This document shows, in pieces, positions 1 through 6,782 of a stretch of 46,825 nucleotides of DNA. How positions within the stretch are numbered: the first letter of the stretch is position 1; each line of letters starts with the position of its first letter. This stretch comes from a bacterium (GTDB lineage Bacteria > Patescibacteriota > Minisyncoccia > Phycocordibacterales > UBA2100), in contig JAUSHX010000030.1 of NCBI GenBank assembly GCA_030648265.1, forward strand, positions 1 to 46,825. Direction: 5' to 3'. A model generated the notes under the pieces. The model searched no databases, had not been told where the DNA came from, and saw only the letters and a program-made list of their open reading frames with translations. The position numbers and the translations under genes were made by a program.

Positions 1-245
1 CACGGCGATTTCGCGTGTATTTTGTACATACACGCGAGTTTTCACCTGATTTAGCAGTTAAGCCAGAGAAATGGGCGTGTTTCAGAATAGCCGCCAACCA
101 AATTTTGTTACTCTACCCACATATGTACAACTATGGTATATCGCCATTCCACCCTACCGAAGCCATGGGTAAGGATTGTCAGGGCAACGTTACGGTAGAG
201 ATTTTGCGCGGAGAGAAATATGTTAGTATCAGATAAATTCGGAAC
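1..245. other. left-edge non-coding stretch
   Basis: No convincing gene. A 10-bp inverted repeat (11-20 with 28-37, 7-nt loop) forms a hairpin at the left edge and may be the 3' end of a gene lying outside the window. A 73-codon frame at 15-236 has no recognisable domain and atypical composition, so it is not called. The last 15 nt before 246 hold a weak -10-like TAAATT (234-239) six bases before the MFS start. Confidence 0.4.
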
Positions 246-1532
246 ATGGAATTAATTGATTCGGTAAAACACACGACGTTTGCTTCCTTAAAAATCCGGA
301 ATTACCGGCTGTATTTTTTGGGACAGGCGATTTCTGTCGCCGGTACGTGGATGCATATAGTTGCTTTGGGATGGTTCGTACTTCAGCTCACAGGCTCCGG
401 GACACAATTGGGTGCGGTTGTCGCCACATCATTTGTGCCTCTACTCATTTTCGGACCGTTGGGGGGCGTCATTGCAGACCGTTTTGAAAAGCACCGGATG
501 ATTATCTATGCGCAGTCTGCGTTCGTAATTCTGGCGCTCTCCTTGAGCATTTTGGTATATTCGGGCTTGACGCAGGTTTGGATGCTGTATATTTTTGCGT
601 TTCTGTACGGATTAATCAGGTCTGTCGAAGAGCCAACCAGGCAGGCGTTCGTCTTGGAAATGGTTGATGAAAGCCGAATGAAGAATGCCGTCAGCCTGAA
701 TTCAATGGTGAACAATCTTGCGCGCGCCGTGGGGCCCATGCTCGGAGGAATGCTCATCGTCAGTGTCGGCGTCGCGTTTTGTTTCCTCTTCAATGCGCTT
801 TCGTATATTGGTTTTATATTGATGCTCATCCTTATGAACAAGGACGAATTGCGCAGGGGAGATTTCGTTGCGAAGAAAACACAGAATATACGAGATGGAT
901 TTCGTTTTATTCTTGCGACTCCGCTCATAAAAAATATTCTTATCATGATGGCGATAGTTGGAACATTTGCCTACGAGTGGCAGGTAAGTTTACCGCTTCT
1001 CGCACAGCGCACGTTCCATGGCGGTGCGACGAGCTATACGGCACTTATGTCGTCTTTCGGTATTGGGGCAGTCATAGGGGGTCTCTATGCCGCAAGCCGC
1101 CACAAACTGTCCACGCACAACCTCGTTCTGTACATGTTTCTTTTCGGCGGGAGCATGATAGCGACATCACTGATGCCCACGCTTGCGCTTGCGATGCTCG
1201 GTATGGCGTTTGTAGGGTTTTTCTCCATCAATCTGACGGCGCTTGCAAATACAATGATCCAGTTGGAAAGCACGCCGGAAATGCGCGGGCGCGTCATGTC
1301 TTTCTGGACTGTCGCCATGCTCGGGTCAACGACTATCGGAGGCCCTGCAATCGGGCTCATCGGGGAATACATCGGCGCGCGCTATGGACTCCTTGTGGGC
1401 GGAGTGTCCGCGCTCATTGCTGGAGGTATTGCCGGATACCCGCTTCTTAAAAAGAACATCATCGATGTAATTCCGGAATCTGGAGAGATTGAGGAATCGG
1501 AAGCTTCCGTTTCTGTTTCCAGTTTAAAATAA
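246..1532 (+). CDS. MFS transporter, MFS_3/EntS-like exporter
   Basis: A 428-residue polytopic membrane protein of the major facilitator superfamily, closest in style to the MFS_3 (enterobactin exporter EntS-like) group, which usually exports small molecules by proton antiport. The N-terminus (FRNY-like 'IRNYRLYFLGQ', then 'GTWMHIVALGWFVLQLTGSG') is typical of that group, as is the loop 2-3 signature 'GGVIADRFEKHRMI' near residues 77-90. About twelve hydrophobic segments follow, and the C-terminal tail is acidic. The ATG at 246 has no clear SD; TAAATT six bases upstream may be a -10 for a leaderless mRNA. The substrate cannot be inferred. The gene converges on, and overlaps by 9 nt, a small minus-strand gene. 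Confidence 0.9.
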   Translation: MELIDSVKHTTFASLKIRNYRLYFLGQAISVAGTWMHIVALGWFVLQLTGSGTQLGAVVATSFVPLLIFGPLGGVIADRFEKHRMIIYAQSAFVILALSLSILVYSGLTQVWMLYIFAFLYGLIRSVEEPTRQAFVLEMVDESRMKNAVSLNSMVNNLARAVGPMLGGMLIVSVGVAFCFLFNALSYIGFILMLILMNKDELRRGDFVAKKTQNIRDGFRFILATPLIKNILIMMAIVGTFAYEWQVSLPLLAQRTFHGGATSYTALMSSFGIGAVIGGLYAASRHKLSTHNLVLYMFLFGGSMIATSLMPTLALAMLGMAFVGFFSINLTALANTMIQLESTPEMRGRVMSFWTVAMLGSTTIGGPAIGLIGEYIGARYGLLVGGVSALIAGGIAGYPLLKKNIIDVIPESGEIEESEASVSVSSLK

Positions 1533-1703
1533 TTCTCTGCGCTCTTTCAGCTTTTTACTCTGTTCTTCCTCGTCTCTTTTTCTATTACCGCTGTTGTCAT
1601 CTGGCAGAGCTTGCTTATGCGAATGATGAATTCTAGACGGCCGAGCGTGTCCTCCGTATCCATGTTGGTCCTTTGCCCATTCCTCGTGCTCTCTGAAGGT
1701 CAT
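1524..1703 (-). CDS. small hydrophilic protein of unknown function
   Basis: A 59-residue, strongly charged frame (starts MTFREHEEWAKDQHG, ends KKLKERRELF) with no recognised domain. I call it because TACAAT (1711-1716, minus strand) ends exactly 7 nt before this ATG, the arrangement seen at many certain genes in this window. A longer frame to 1796 exists, but its extra residues would precede the promoter. It overlaps the MFS gene tail by 9 nt in convergent orientation. It may be a chance frame; function unknown. Confidence 0.45.
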   Translation of the reverse strand: MTFREHEEWAKDQHGYGGHARPSRIHHSHKQALPDDNSGNRKRDEEEQSKKLKERRELF

Positions 1704-1710
1704 GCACATT

Positions 1711-1716
1711 ATTGTA
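1711..1716 (-). promoter_or_regulatory. -10 hexamer of small gene
   Basis: TACAAT on the minus strand ends 7 nt before the ATG at 1703. The -35 region is weak (GTTTCA at 1734-1739). The spacing predicts a leaderless transcript. Confidence 0.45.
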
Positions 1717-1855
1717 TCGCGTTTTAAAATATCTGAAACTGTCCTTTTCGGGAGTAACTTATTGTATTTAACTCTACGTATAAAAAAGAACTGCACCTCG
1801 GGATTTCTCCAAAGATGCAGCTTTTAAAGACGATGCGGTGATGCTAGCATCAGCA

Positions 1856-3100
1856 TCAACCAGACAGCGCCTGTTCGAAATCCGCGATCAGATCTTCGGC
1901 ATCCTCGATGCCTGTGGAGACACGGATCAGTGAATCGGCGATTCCCATGCTGGCACGACGTTCCGGGCCCATCTCATGGAAGATGGTATCTGCGACGGGA
2001 ATGACCATCGTTCGGGTATCGCCGAGATTGCTACCCATCACCGAAATCTGGAGCCTGTTGAGGAACTCGAGGTGGTCGATTCCATGCTTCAACTCGAAAG
2101 ACATCAGACCGCTCGAGCCACGAAACAGCGACTTCGCCCTTTTGTGTTGCGGATGACTTTCCAGCCCCGGGTAATAAACACGCCCGACATTCGGGTGCCC
2201 TTCCAGATACTGTGCCAACTTTAACGCATTTGCACAGATGCGGACCATCCGTAACTCGAGAGTTTCCGCACCGATGGCGATCCGGTTCGCCGCGTCGGGA
2301 GACAGTGATGCCCCCTTGTCGCGCAGACCCAACTTCCGGATCTGCAACATCCCCCACCTCGAGGCATCGCCCTTCTTGTACCTCTGGTCGATGTTCGAGT
2401 ATTGCGACCAGTCGTACAAACCGGTGTCAGTAACCGCGCCGCCCAACGCATTGCCGTGACCGTTAATGTACTTGGTCAACGAGTTGACAATCAAGTGCGC
2501 GCCGACGCACTTCGGAAGAAACAAATACGGCGAGGTCATGGTATTGTCGACTATGTAGACCAGCCCATGCGCCCGGCATAACTCGCCAATTTCGACGAGA
2601 TCTGCAACCTGCGTCACGGGGTTCGCGATCGTTTCCGTGAACACCATCCGCGTGTTGGGCGTCACTGCATCCATCACGTTGGCGAGATCCGTGACGTCAA
2701 CAAAACTTACGGAAACACCAAAGCGTTGAAACGTCTTCAGCAAGCTATCCGTATTGCCGAACAAAAACTTGCTGGAAACGATGTGGTCACCGGAACACAG
2801 CAAAGCGAACAGCACTGCGTCGATTGCCGCCATGCCGGTGGCAAACGCCACTGTTCCGGTGCCCCATTCCATGTGAGTAATCATCTCTTCCAGAGCACGC
2901 ACCGTGGGCGTACTCTGACGAGCATAGACATCGCCCGGCTTCTTACCCTGAAACACATCGATAAGGTCCTGCACCTTACCGTAACCATACGCGGCTGATG
3001 TGGTAATAGGATAATGTAGCTCGCCATGTTCAGTTGAGTTGCGACGGTGTGCATGCACTACTTCGGTGGTAAATCCGTTTCTGCTTTTGCGAGTGTTCAC
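1856..3100 (-). CDS. Cys/Met-metabolism PLP-dependent enzyme (cystathionine gamma-synthase family)
   Basis: A 414-residue fold-type I PLP enzyme of the cystathionine gamma-synthase / methionine gamma-lyase / O-acetylhomoserine sulfhydrylase family. Visible signatures are 'YARQSTPTVRALEE', 'ATGMAAIDAV', 'VDNTMTSPYLF' and the PLP-lysine motif 'NSLTKYINGHG', with the C-terminal 'IRVSTGIED'. Family membership does not fix the reaction. The start is the GTG at 3098-3100, preceded at 7 nt by GAGGAG (3108-3113), one of very few strong SD sequences in the window. It also has a leader of about 75 nt and a sigma70 promoter. GC content looks higher than in neighbours. Together these suggest recent acquisition from another bacterial lineage. 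It is divergent from argC. Confidence 0.85.
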   Translation of the reverse strand: MNTRKSRNGFTTEVVHAHRRNSTEHGELHYPITTSAAYGYGKVQDLIDVFQGKKPGDVYARQSTPTVRALEEMITHMEWGTGTVAFATGMAAIDAVLFALLCSGDHIVSSKFLFGNTDSLLKTFQRFGVSVSFVDVTDLANVMDAVTPNTRMVFTETIANPVTQVADLVEIGELCRAHGLVYIVDNTMTSPYLFLPKCVGAHLIVNSLTKYINGHGNALGGAVTDTGLYDWSQYSNIDQRYKKGDASRWGMLQIRKLGLRDKGASLSPDAANRIAIGAETLELRMVRICANALKLAQYLEGHPNVGRVYYPGLESHPQHKRAKSLFRGSSGLMSFELKHGIDHLEFLNRLQISVMGSNLGDTRTMVIPVADTIFHEMGPERRASMGIADSLIRVSTGIEDAEDLIADFEQALSG

Positions 3101-3145
3101 GTCTGTACTCCTCGGTTGGTTGAAAAAAGATCGATCTTGCTATTT

Positions 3146-3164
3146 CTGCGCACTAACTGCGCAG
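3146..3164 (-). promoter_or_regulatory. leader hairpin of the PLP-enzyme gene
   Basis: CTGCGCA (3146-3152) and TGCGCAG (3158-3164) form a 7-bp stem with a 5-nt loop inside the predicted 5' leader, between promoter and SD. No U-run follows, so it is not an obvious terminator; a regulatory role is possible. Confidence 0.4.
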
Positions 3165-3182
3165 ATGAAGAACAAGGGATAC

Positions 3183-3210
3183 AAAGTACCACGAGAGTGG
3201 GAGTTGTCAA
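3183..3210 (-). promoter_or_regulatory. sigma70 promoter of the PLP-enzyme gene
   Basis: On the minus strand a perfect -35 TTGACA (3205-3210) is followed after 16 nt by TACTTT (3183-3188). It reads toward the GTG at 3100 through a ~75-nt leader with an SD. Confidence 0.65.
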
Positions 3211-3261
3211 AAGAGAATTTTCATTTCATCGTCTCACTTTTTGTAGCTTTCTTTTGACAAC
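3203..3261. repeat. 12-bp perfect inverted repeat holding both divergent -35 boxes
   Basis: GTTGTCAAAAGA (3203-3214) is the exact reverse complement of 3250-3261. The arms contain the -35 TTGACA of the minus-strand PLP gene and of the plus-strand argC promoter. Either a shared operator or symmetric promoters would give this arrangement. Confidence 0.6.
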
Positions 3262-3282
3262 GCCATGAAATATGCCTACAAT
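3254..3282 (+). promoter_or_regulatory. sigma70 promoter of the arg operon
   Basis: TTGACA (3254-3259), 17-nt spacer, TACAAT (3277-3282): close to consensus. Transcription would start near 3289, giving a ~47-nt leader before argC. Confidence 0.8.
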
Positions 3283-3318
3283 TAGTCCTTTTGTGAAAGG
3301 CGCTTGATTCAGCACACT

Positions 3319-3339
3319 ATGCCGGCAAAACAATTATGA
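3319..3339 (+). other. possible six-codon upstream ORF (MPAKQL) coupled to argC
   Basis: ATG at 3319 opens six codons ending in a TGA that overlaps the argC start as ATGA (3336-3339). It lies inside the predicted leader and could couple translation to argC. It is short enough to be chance. Confidence 0.25.
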
Positions 3340-4361
3340 GCAGAATAAGGGTCGGCGTTGTAGGTGCTACAGGATACACCGGTGAAGAATTGGTGCGGAT
3401 TCTTTCGCGCCACCCGCGGGCGGAGGTCGCGTACGTTTCCGGCAAGGAAGACAGGAGCGAAAGGATTCAGGACATTTTCCCGTACCTCCAAAATACGCTG
3501 GACCTGAAGTGCAACGCGTTTTCAATTAACGAGGCGATAGGGAAGACAGACTTGGTTTTCCTGTCTTTGCCTCACACGCTCTCAATGCAAAACGCCCCGC
3601 TCTTCCTGAAGGCGGGAAAAAAGGTGATTGACATCAGCGCCGATTACCGCCTGCAGGATACCAAGACGTACGAAAAGTTCTACAAAACACCGCACACCGA
3701 TGCGGAGAATTTGCCGAGGGCAGTCTATGGGCTTCCCGAACTTAACCGCGAGAAAATCAAGCGGGCGAGACTTGTCGCGAATCCCGGATGTTATCCGACG
3801 GGTTCCATACTAGGGACTGCTCCCGGTCTTGCGAACGGAATCTTTGACGAAAGTTCAATTCAGATAGACGCCAAGAGCGGGGTAACGGGTGCCGGGAGGC
3901 GTGCCGACAAGGCGCTTCATTTTTCCGAAGTAAATGAGTCCGTCAAGGCGTACCGGCTGTTTGAACACCAGCACGTTCCGGAAATTGACCAGGCGCTCTC
4001 CGGTGTTTCCAAAAAGCCGGTCAGCGTCGTATTCGTGCCGCACCTCGTTCCGATAAACAGGGGTATTTTGAGCACCATCTATGTGAAGCTTTCCAAGAAA
4101 ATGAATACCGAAGAACTTCTTGCACTGTATAAGAAGTTCTATGAGCATGAACCGTTTGTGAAGGTGTATGGCGCTGGGCATCTACCGGAAATAAAATACG
4201 TTGTGCACACGAACTTCTGCGATATCGGTCTCAAAGTAAACGAGGAGAAGAATCTCGCGGTCATTGTTACCGCCATTGATAATTTGGGGAAAGGGGCGGC
4301 TGGACAAGCGATACAAAACATGAACATTATGTCCGGGTTTGAAGAGACTGCCGGCCTATGA
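3336..4361 (+). CDS. argC: N-acetyl-gamma-glutamyl-phosphate reductase
   Basis: Reduces N-acetylglutamyl phosphate to the semialdehyde with NADPH, the third step of arginine synthesis in the cytosol. The 341-residue protein starts with the Rossmann motif 'VGVVGATGYTGEELVRIL'. It carries the catalytic cysteine in 'ANPGCYPTG' (Cys152) and the substrate-loop 'EHQHVPEI'. Length matches the family. It is the first gene of argC-argJ-argB-argD, behind a near-consensus promoter (3254-3282). A 130-nt gap with a 16-bp inverted repeat separates it from argJ. Confidence 0.96.
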   Translation: MSRIRVGVVGATGYTGEELVRILSRHPRAEVAYVSGKEDRSERIQDIFPYLQNTLDLKCNAFSINEAIGKTDLVFLSLPHTLSMQNAPLFLKAGKKVIDISADYRLQDTKTYEKFYKTPHTDAENLPRAVYGLPELNREKIKRARLVANPGCYPTGSILGTAPGLANGIFDESSIQIDAKSGVTGAGRRADKALHFSEVNESVKAYRLFEHQHVPEIDQALSGVSKKPVSVVFVPHLVPINRGILSTIYVKLSKKMNTEELLALYKKFYEHEPFVKVYGAGHLPEIKYVVHTNFCDIGLKVNEEKNLAVIVTAIDNLGKGAAGQAIQNMNIMSGFEETAGL

Positions 4362-4366
4362 CCCGT

Positions 4367-4485
4367 ACACTAAGTTTGCCGTTGCCTCTTATGAACAAAA
4401 GCACCATAGATGACTTACTAACTACTATAAAGAAGCTTGATTGTGCTGGAATTTTTTCGGCGCACAATTACGGCAAACTTAGTGT
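4367..4485 (+). repeat. 16-bp perfect inverted repeat upstream of argJ
   Basis: ACACTAAGTTTGCCGT (4367-4382) is exactly complementary to 4470-4485, with an 87-nt loop that carries a short ORF. The right arm lies 6 nt before the argJ ATG, so a long mRNA hairpin could control argJ translation. A similar layout with different sequence occurs at 38789-38907. Confidence 0.65.
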
Positions 4486-4495
4486 CTGGGTATGA
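4391..4495 (+). CDS. possible 34-residue leader peptide overlapping argJ
   Basis: ATG at 4391 opens 34 codons (MNKSTIDDLLTTIKKLDCAG...) ending in TGA at 4493-4495, so the stop overlaps the argJ start as ATGA. The frame lies mostly between the arms of the 16-bp inverted repeat. No homology is recognised. The exact overlap suggests translational coupling, as in an attenuation or leader-peptide device, but the frame is short and may be chance. Confidence 0.35.
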   Translation: MNKSTIDDLLTTIKKLDCAGIFSAHNYGKLSVWV

Positions 4496-5781
4496 AATCA
4501 ATTTCCGGTGGCGTGACCGCTCCAAAAGGTTTTCTGGCCAATGGCCTTTTTTGCGGAATAAAGGAAACGAAAAAAAACGACCTTGCTCTCGTTTATTCCG
4601 AGAAAATGTGCAAAGCGGCAGGTGTTTTCACAACTAACAAAGTTAAAGCTTCTTGCGTTGTAGTAAATAGCGAGCATTTAAAGAACGGCAAAGCGCAGGC
4701 GATTATCGCCAATTCCGGAAACGCCAACTGCATGACCGGAAAAAAAGGTTTTGAAAATTCGCGTACGATGGCCGATTCCGTTGCACGCGGTCTCGGTTTG
4801 AAAACAGGAGCCGTGTGTGTCGCTTCAACGGGAGTGATAGGGCATCCGTTGCCGGTACAAAAAATCGTGAAGGCCGTTCCAAAACTCATAAAGGGACTTA
4901 GTAAAGGCGGAAGCAAGAATGCCGCGCGTGCGATTATGACGACGGACACCACTCTCAAAGAAGTTGCCGCAGAATTCATGATAGGAAAAAAGCGCGTCCG
5001 TATCGGAGCAATTGCGAAAGGCGCGGGCATGATACATCCGCAGATGGAGCTTGCGGGCACGAAGCCCGCCTCCGCACCCTCCTCCGCGCAAGGCTACGGC
5101 AGGGCACAGCAAGGCTACGGGCGGGTAAAACATGCGACAATGCTCTGTTTTGTGACGACCGATGCGTCTATATCGCCTTCAGCCTTGCGCGAGGCACTTG
5201 ATACCGCGACCAGAAACTCGTTCAATATGATTACTATTGACGGCGATATGTCCACCAACGATATGGTGCTTGTACTGGCGAACGGGATGGCGCAGAACAA
5301 GATGATCGCCGAGAATTCAAAAGATGCGCACGTTTTCGGAGCAGTGCTAAAAACTCTTTTTCTGAAACTGGCACAACTCATGGTGCGCGATGCCGAAGGC
5401 GCAACGAAGTTTGTTGAAGTGAAGGTCAAGAATGCGCGTAACGCCGAAGACGCATGCACGGTGGCGCGCACGGTTTCCTCCTCCACGCTCGTGAAGTGCG
5501 CGCTATACGGCTCAGACCCGAATTGGGGGCGTGTCGCCGCGGCCGCAGGCCGCTCCGGCGCGCACATAGACCCGTGGAAAATGAAGATATATCTTGGGAA
5601 AACATTGGTCTTGAAGAACGGTGGGGCAATTGCATGCAAGCCGGGGATTCTTGACCGCATATTCAAGAAGAAAGAAATTGCGATTACACTGGACCTCGGA
5701 GTTGGCGCGCATTCAGCGACGGCATATACGTGCGATTTGTCTACGAAATACGTTCAGTTGAACTCCGCTTACCATACTTGA
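4492..5781 (+). CDS. argJ: glutamate N-acetyltransferase / ornithine acetyltransferase
   Basis: Transfers acetyl from N-acetylornithine to glutamate, closing the cyclic arginine pathway. The N-terminus 'GGVTAPKGFLANGLFCGIK' is typical and supports the ATG at 4492. Other signatures are 'ANSGNANC', 'VASTGVIG', 'KGAGMIHPQM', 'ATML...TDAS', 'GDMSTNDMV' and 'GSDPNWGR'. ArgJ cleaves itself before the threonine of ATML (Thr216 here). Directly before that site is a 29-residue insert (residues 186-214, rich in Ala, Ser, Gly, Tyr) absent from the family. It would become the C-terminal tail of the alpha chain after cleavage. Length 429 against ~400 in the family agrees. Second gene of the arg operon. 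Confidence 0.95.
   Translation: MKSISGGVTAPKGFLANGLFCGIKETKKNDLALVYSEKMCKAAGVFTTNKVKASCVVVNSEHLKNGKAQAIIANSGNANCMTGKKGFENSRTMADSVARGLGLKTGAVCVASTGVIGHPLPVQKIVKAVPKLIKGLSKGGSKNAARAIMTTDTTLKEVAAEFMIGKKRVRIGAIAKGAGMIHPQMELAGTKPASAPSSAQGYGRAQQGYGRVKHATMLCFVTTDASISPSALREALDTATRNSFNMITIDGDMSTNDMVLVLANGMAQNKMIAENSKDAHVFGAVLKTLFLKLAQLMVRDAEGATKFVEVKVKNARNAEDACTVARTVSSSTLVKCALYGSDPNWGRVAAAAGRSGAHIDPWKMKIYLGKTLVLKNGGAIACKPGILDRIFKKKEIAITLDLGVGAHSATAYTCDLSTKYVQLNSAYHT
5047..5133 (+). repeat. in-frame repeat insertion at the ArgJ autocleavage site
   Basis: An 87-bp, 29-codon insertion between 'MIHPQM' and 'ATML'. It contains a short GC-rich hairpin (5054-5070), two copies of an AAGGCTACGG unit, and a 29-nt stretch (5077-5105) matching an intergenic repeat at 39473-39499 (shared CCCTCCTCCGC and GCTACG). 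The match suggests a dispersed element that landed in frame. Confidence 0.6.
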
Positions 5782-5792
5782 TGTAGGAAACT

Positions 5793-6668
5793 ATGCCGGC
5801 AGACAAAGATATAATTCACAAGGCAGACGTACTCATTGAAGCGCTTCCGTACATACAAAATTTTTACGGCAAGACCATCGTCATCAAATACGGAGGTGCG
5901 GCGATGACCGACAAAAATGTCCGCCGCGAAGTTCTCCGCGATATCGTATTCATGAATTATGTCGGTATGAGGCCGATACTCGTGCATGGTGGCGGACCGA
6001 GGGCGACGACGCGTCTCAAAGAGCTTGGGAAAGAAGTCAAATTTGTGAGAGGGTATCGCGTTACCGACAAAGAGACGATGGGTGTTGTTGAAAGCGAGTT
6101 CATGAAGATTAACGCGGAAATTGTACAGGAGTTGACTACGCTCGGTTCGGCCGCGATTTCGCTTTCGGGCAAAGAAGACCGTTTCATTGAAGTCGTGAAG
6201 CATCCTGACATTGATGGGCAAGACATAGGGTTTGTCGGCGAGATAAAGAAAATAAACAGCGATGTTCTCCAGAAAATAATCGCGAGCGATATCATCCCCG
6301 TTATCCCGCCAATCGGCATTGGGGTGAAGGACAGTCTGCCGTACAACATCAATGCGGATCAGGTTGCGGCGGAAATCGCGAGAACTCTGGGGGCGATGAA
6401 ATTCGTCGTTCTGACCAACGTCCGTGGGATTCTCAAAGATGTGAATAATCCATCGTCGTTTCTCACGCATGTGAATGCGGAAGAAGCGAAGCAGATGATT
6501 GACTCCGGCGCGGTTTCTGGAGGCATGATACCGAAAGTGAATGCGTGCCTGCGCTCTCTGGACAGGGGGGTGAAAAAAGCCCACATCATTGACGTGCAAA
6601 TACCGCACGGGATACTGATGGAAATATTTACGGACAAAGGGATAGGAACGGAAATCGTGAAGAAATAA
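5793..6668 (+). CDS. argB: N-acetylglutamate kinase
   Basis: Phosphorylates N-acetylglutamate with ATP, second step of arginine synthesis. The 291-residue protein belongs to the amino-acid kinase family. It shows 'VIKYGGAAM' near the N-terminus, the substrate-binding 'LVHGGGPRAT', 'GFVGEI', and a late 'SGGMIPKVNACLRSLDRGVKKAHI' region that binds nucleotide. Length is close to the usual ~290. The ATG at 5793 lies 11 nt after argJ, with a weak AGGA five bases upstream. The ORF antisense to the whole gene is a shadow. A ~95-bp MITE-like element separates it from argD. Confidence 0.96.
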   Translation: MPADKDIIHKADVLIEALPYIQNFYGKTIVIKYGGAAMTDKNVRREVLRDIVFMNYVGMRPILVHGGGPRATTRLKELGKEVKFVRGYRVTDKETMGVVESEFMKINAEIVQELTTLGSAAISLSGKEDRFIEVVKHPDIDGQDIGFVGEIKKINSDVLQKIIASDIIPVIPPIGIGVKDSLPYNINADQVAAEIARTLGAMKFVVLTNVRGILKDVNNPSSFLTHVNAEEAKQMIDSGAVSGGMIPKVNACLRSLDRGVKKAHIIDVQIPHGILMEIFTDKGIGTEIVKK

Positions 6669-6673
6669 TATGA

Positions 6674-6768
6674 CCAATCTACAAATGAATTCCAATCTAC
6701 AAATATCTACGAATGAGAAATGCGGTTATTTGTAGCCATTCGTAGTATTCGGATGATTCGTAGATTGG
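6674..6768 (-). mobile_element. 95-bp MITE-like derivative of the GxxExxY element (copy 1)
   Basis: Bounded by CCAATCTACAAAT (6674-6686) and the near-complement ATTCGTAGATTGG (6756-6768). Read on the minus strand, its first ~41 nt match the left end of the GxxExxY element at 21611 and its last ~46 nt match that element's right end; the coding interior is missing. It lies between argB and argD and ends 14 nt before the argD ATG. Confidence 0.75.
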
Positions 6769-6782
6769 AACATGTTTAAATT

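Noticed and set aside
15-236. 73-codon ORF at the left edge
   Set aside because: No domain, no promoter or SD, and it runs through a hairpin; not enough support.
779-1450. 223-codon plus-strand ORF in the MFS gene
   Set aside because: Out-of-frame shadow, Arg/His/Cys-rich.
1837-1850. Terminator after the PLP-enzyme gene
   Set aside because: TGATGCTAGCATCA is a short palindrome without a U-run; too weak to call.
5769-6695. 308-codon minus-strand ORF spanning argB
   Set aside because: Composition rich in His, Arg and Phe without domains; argB on the plus strand is certain, so this is a shadow frame.
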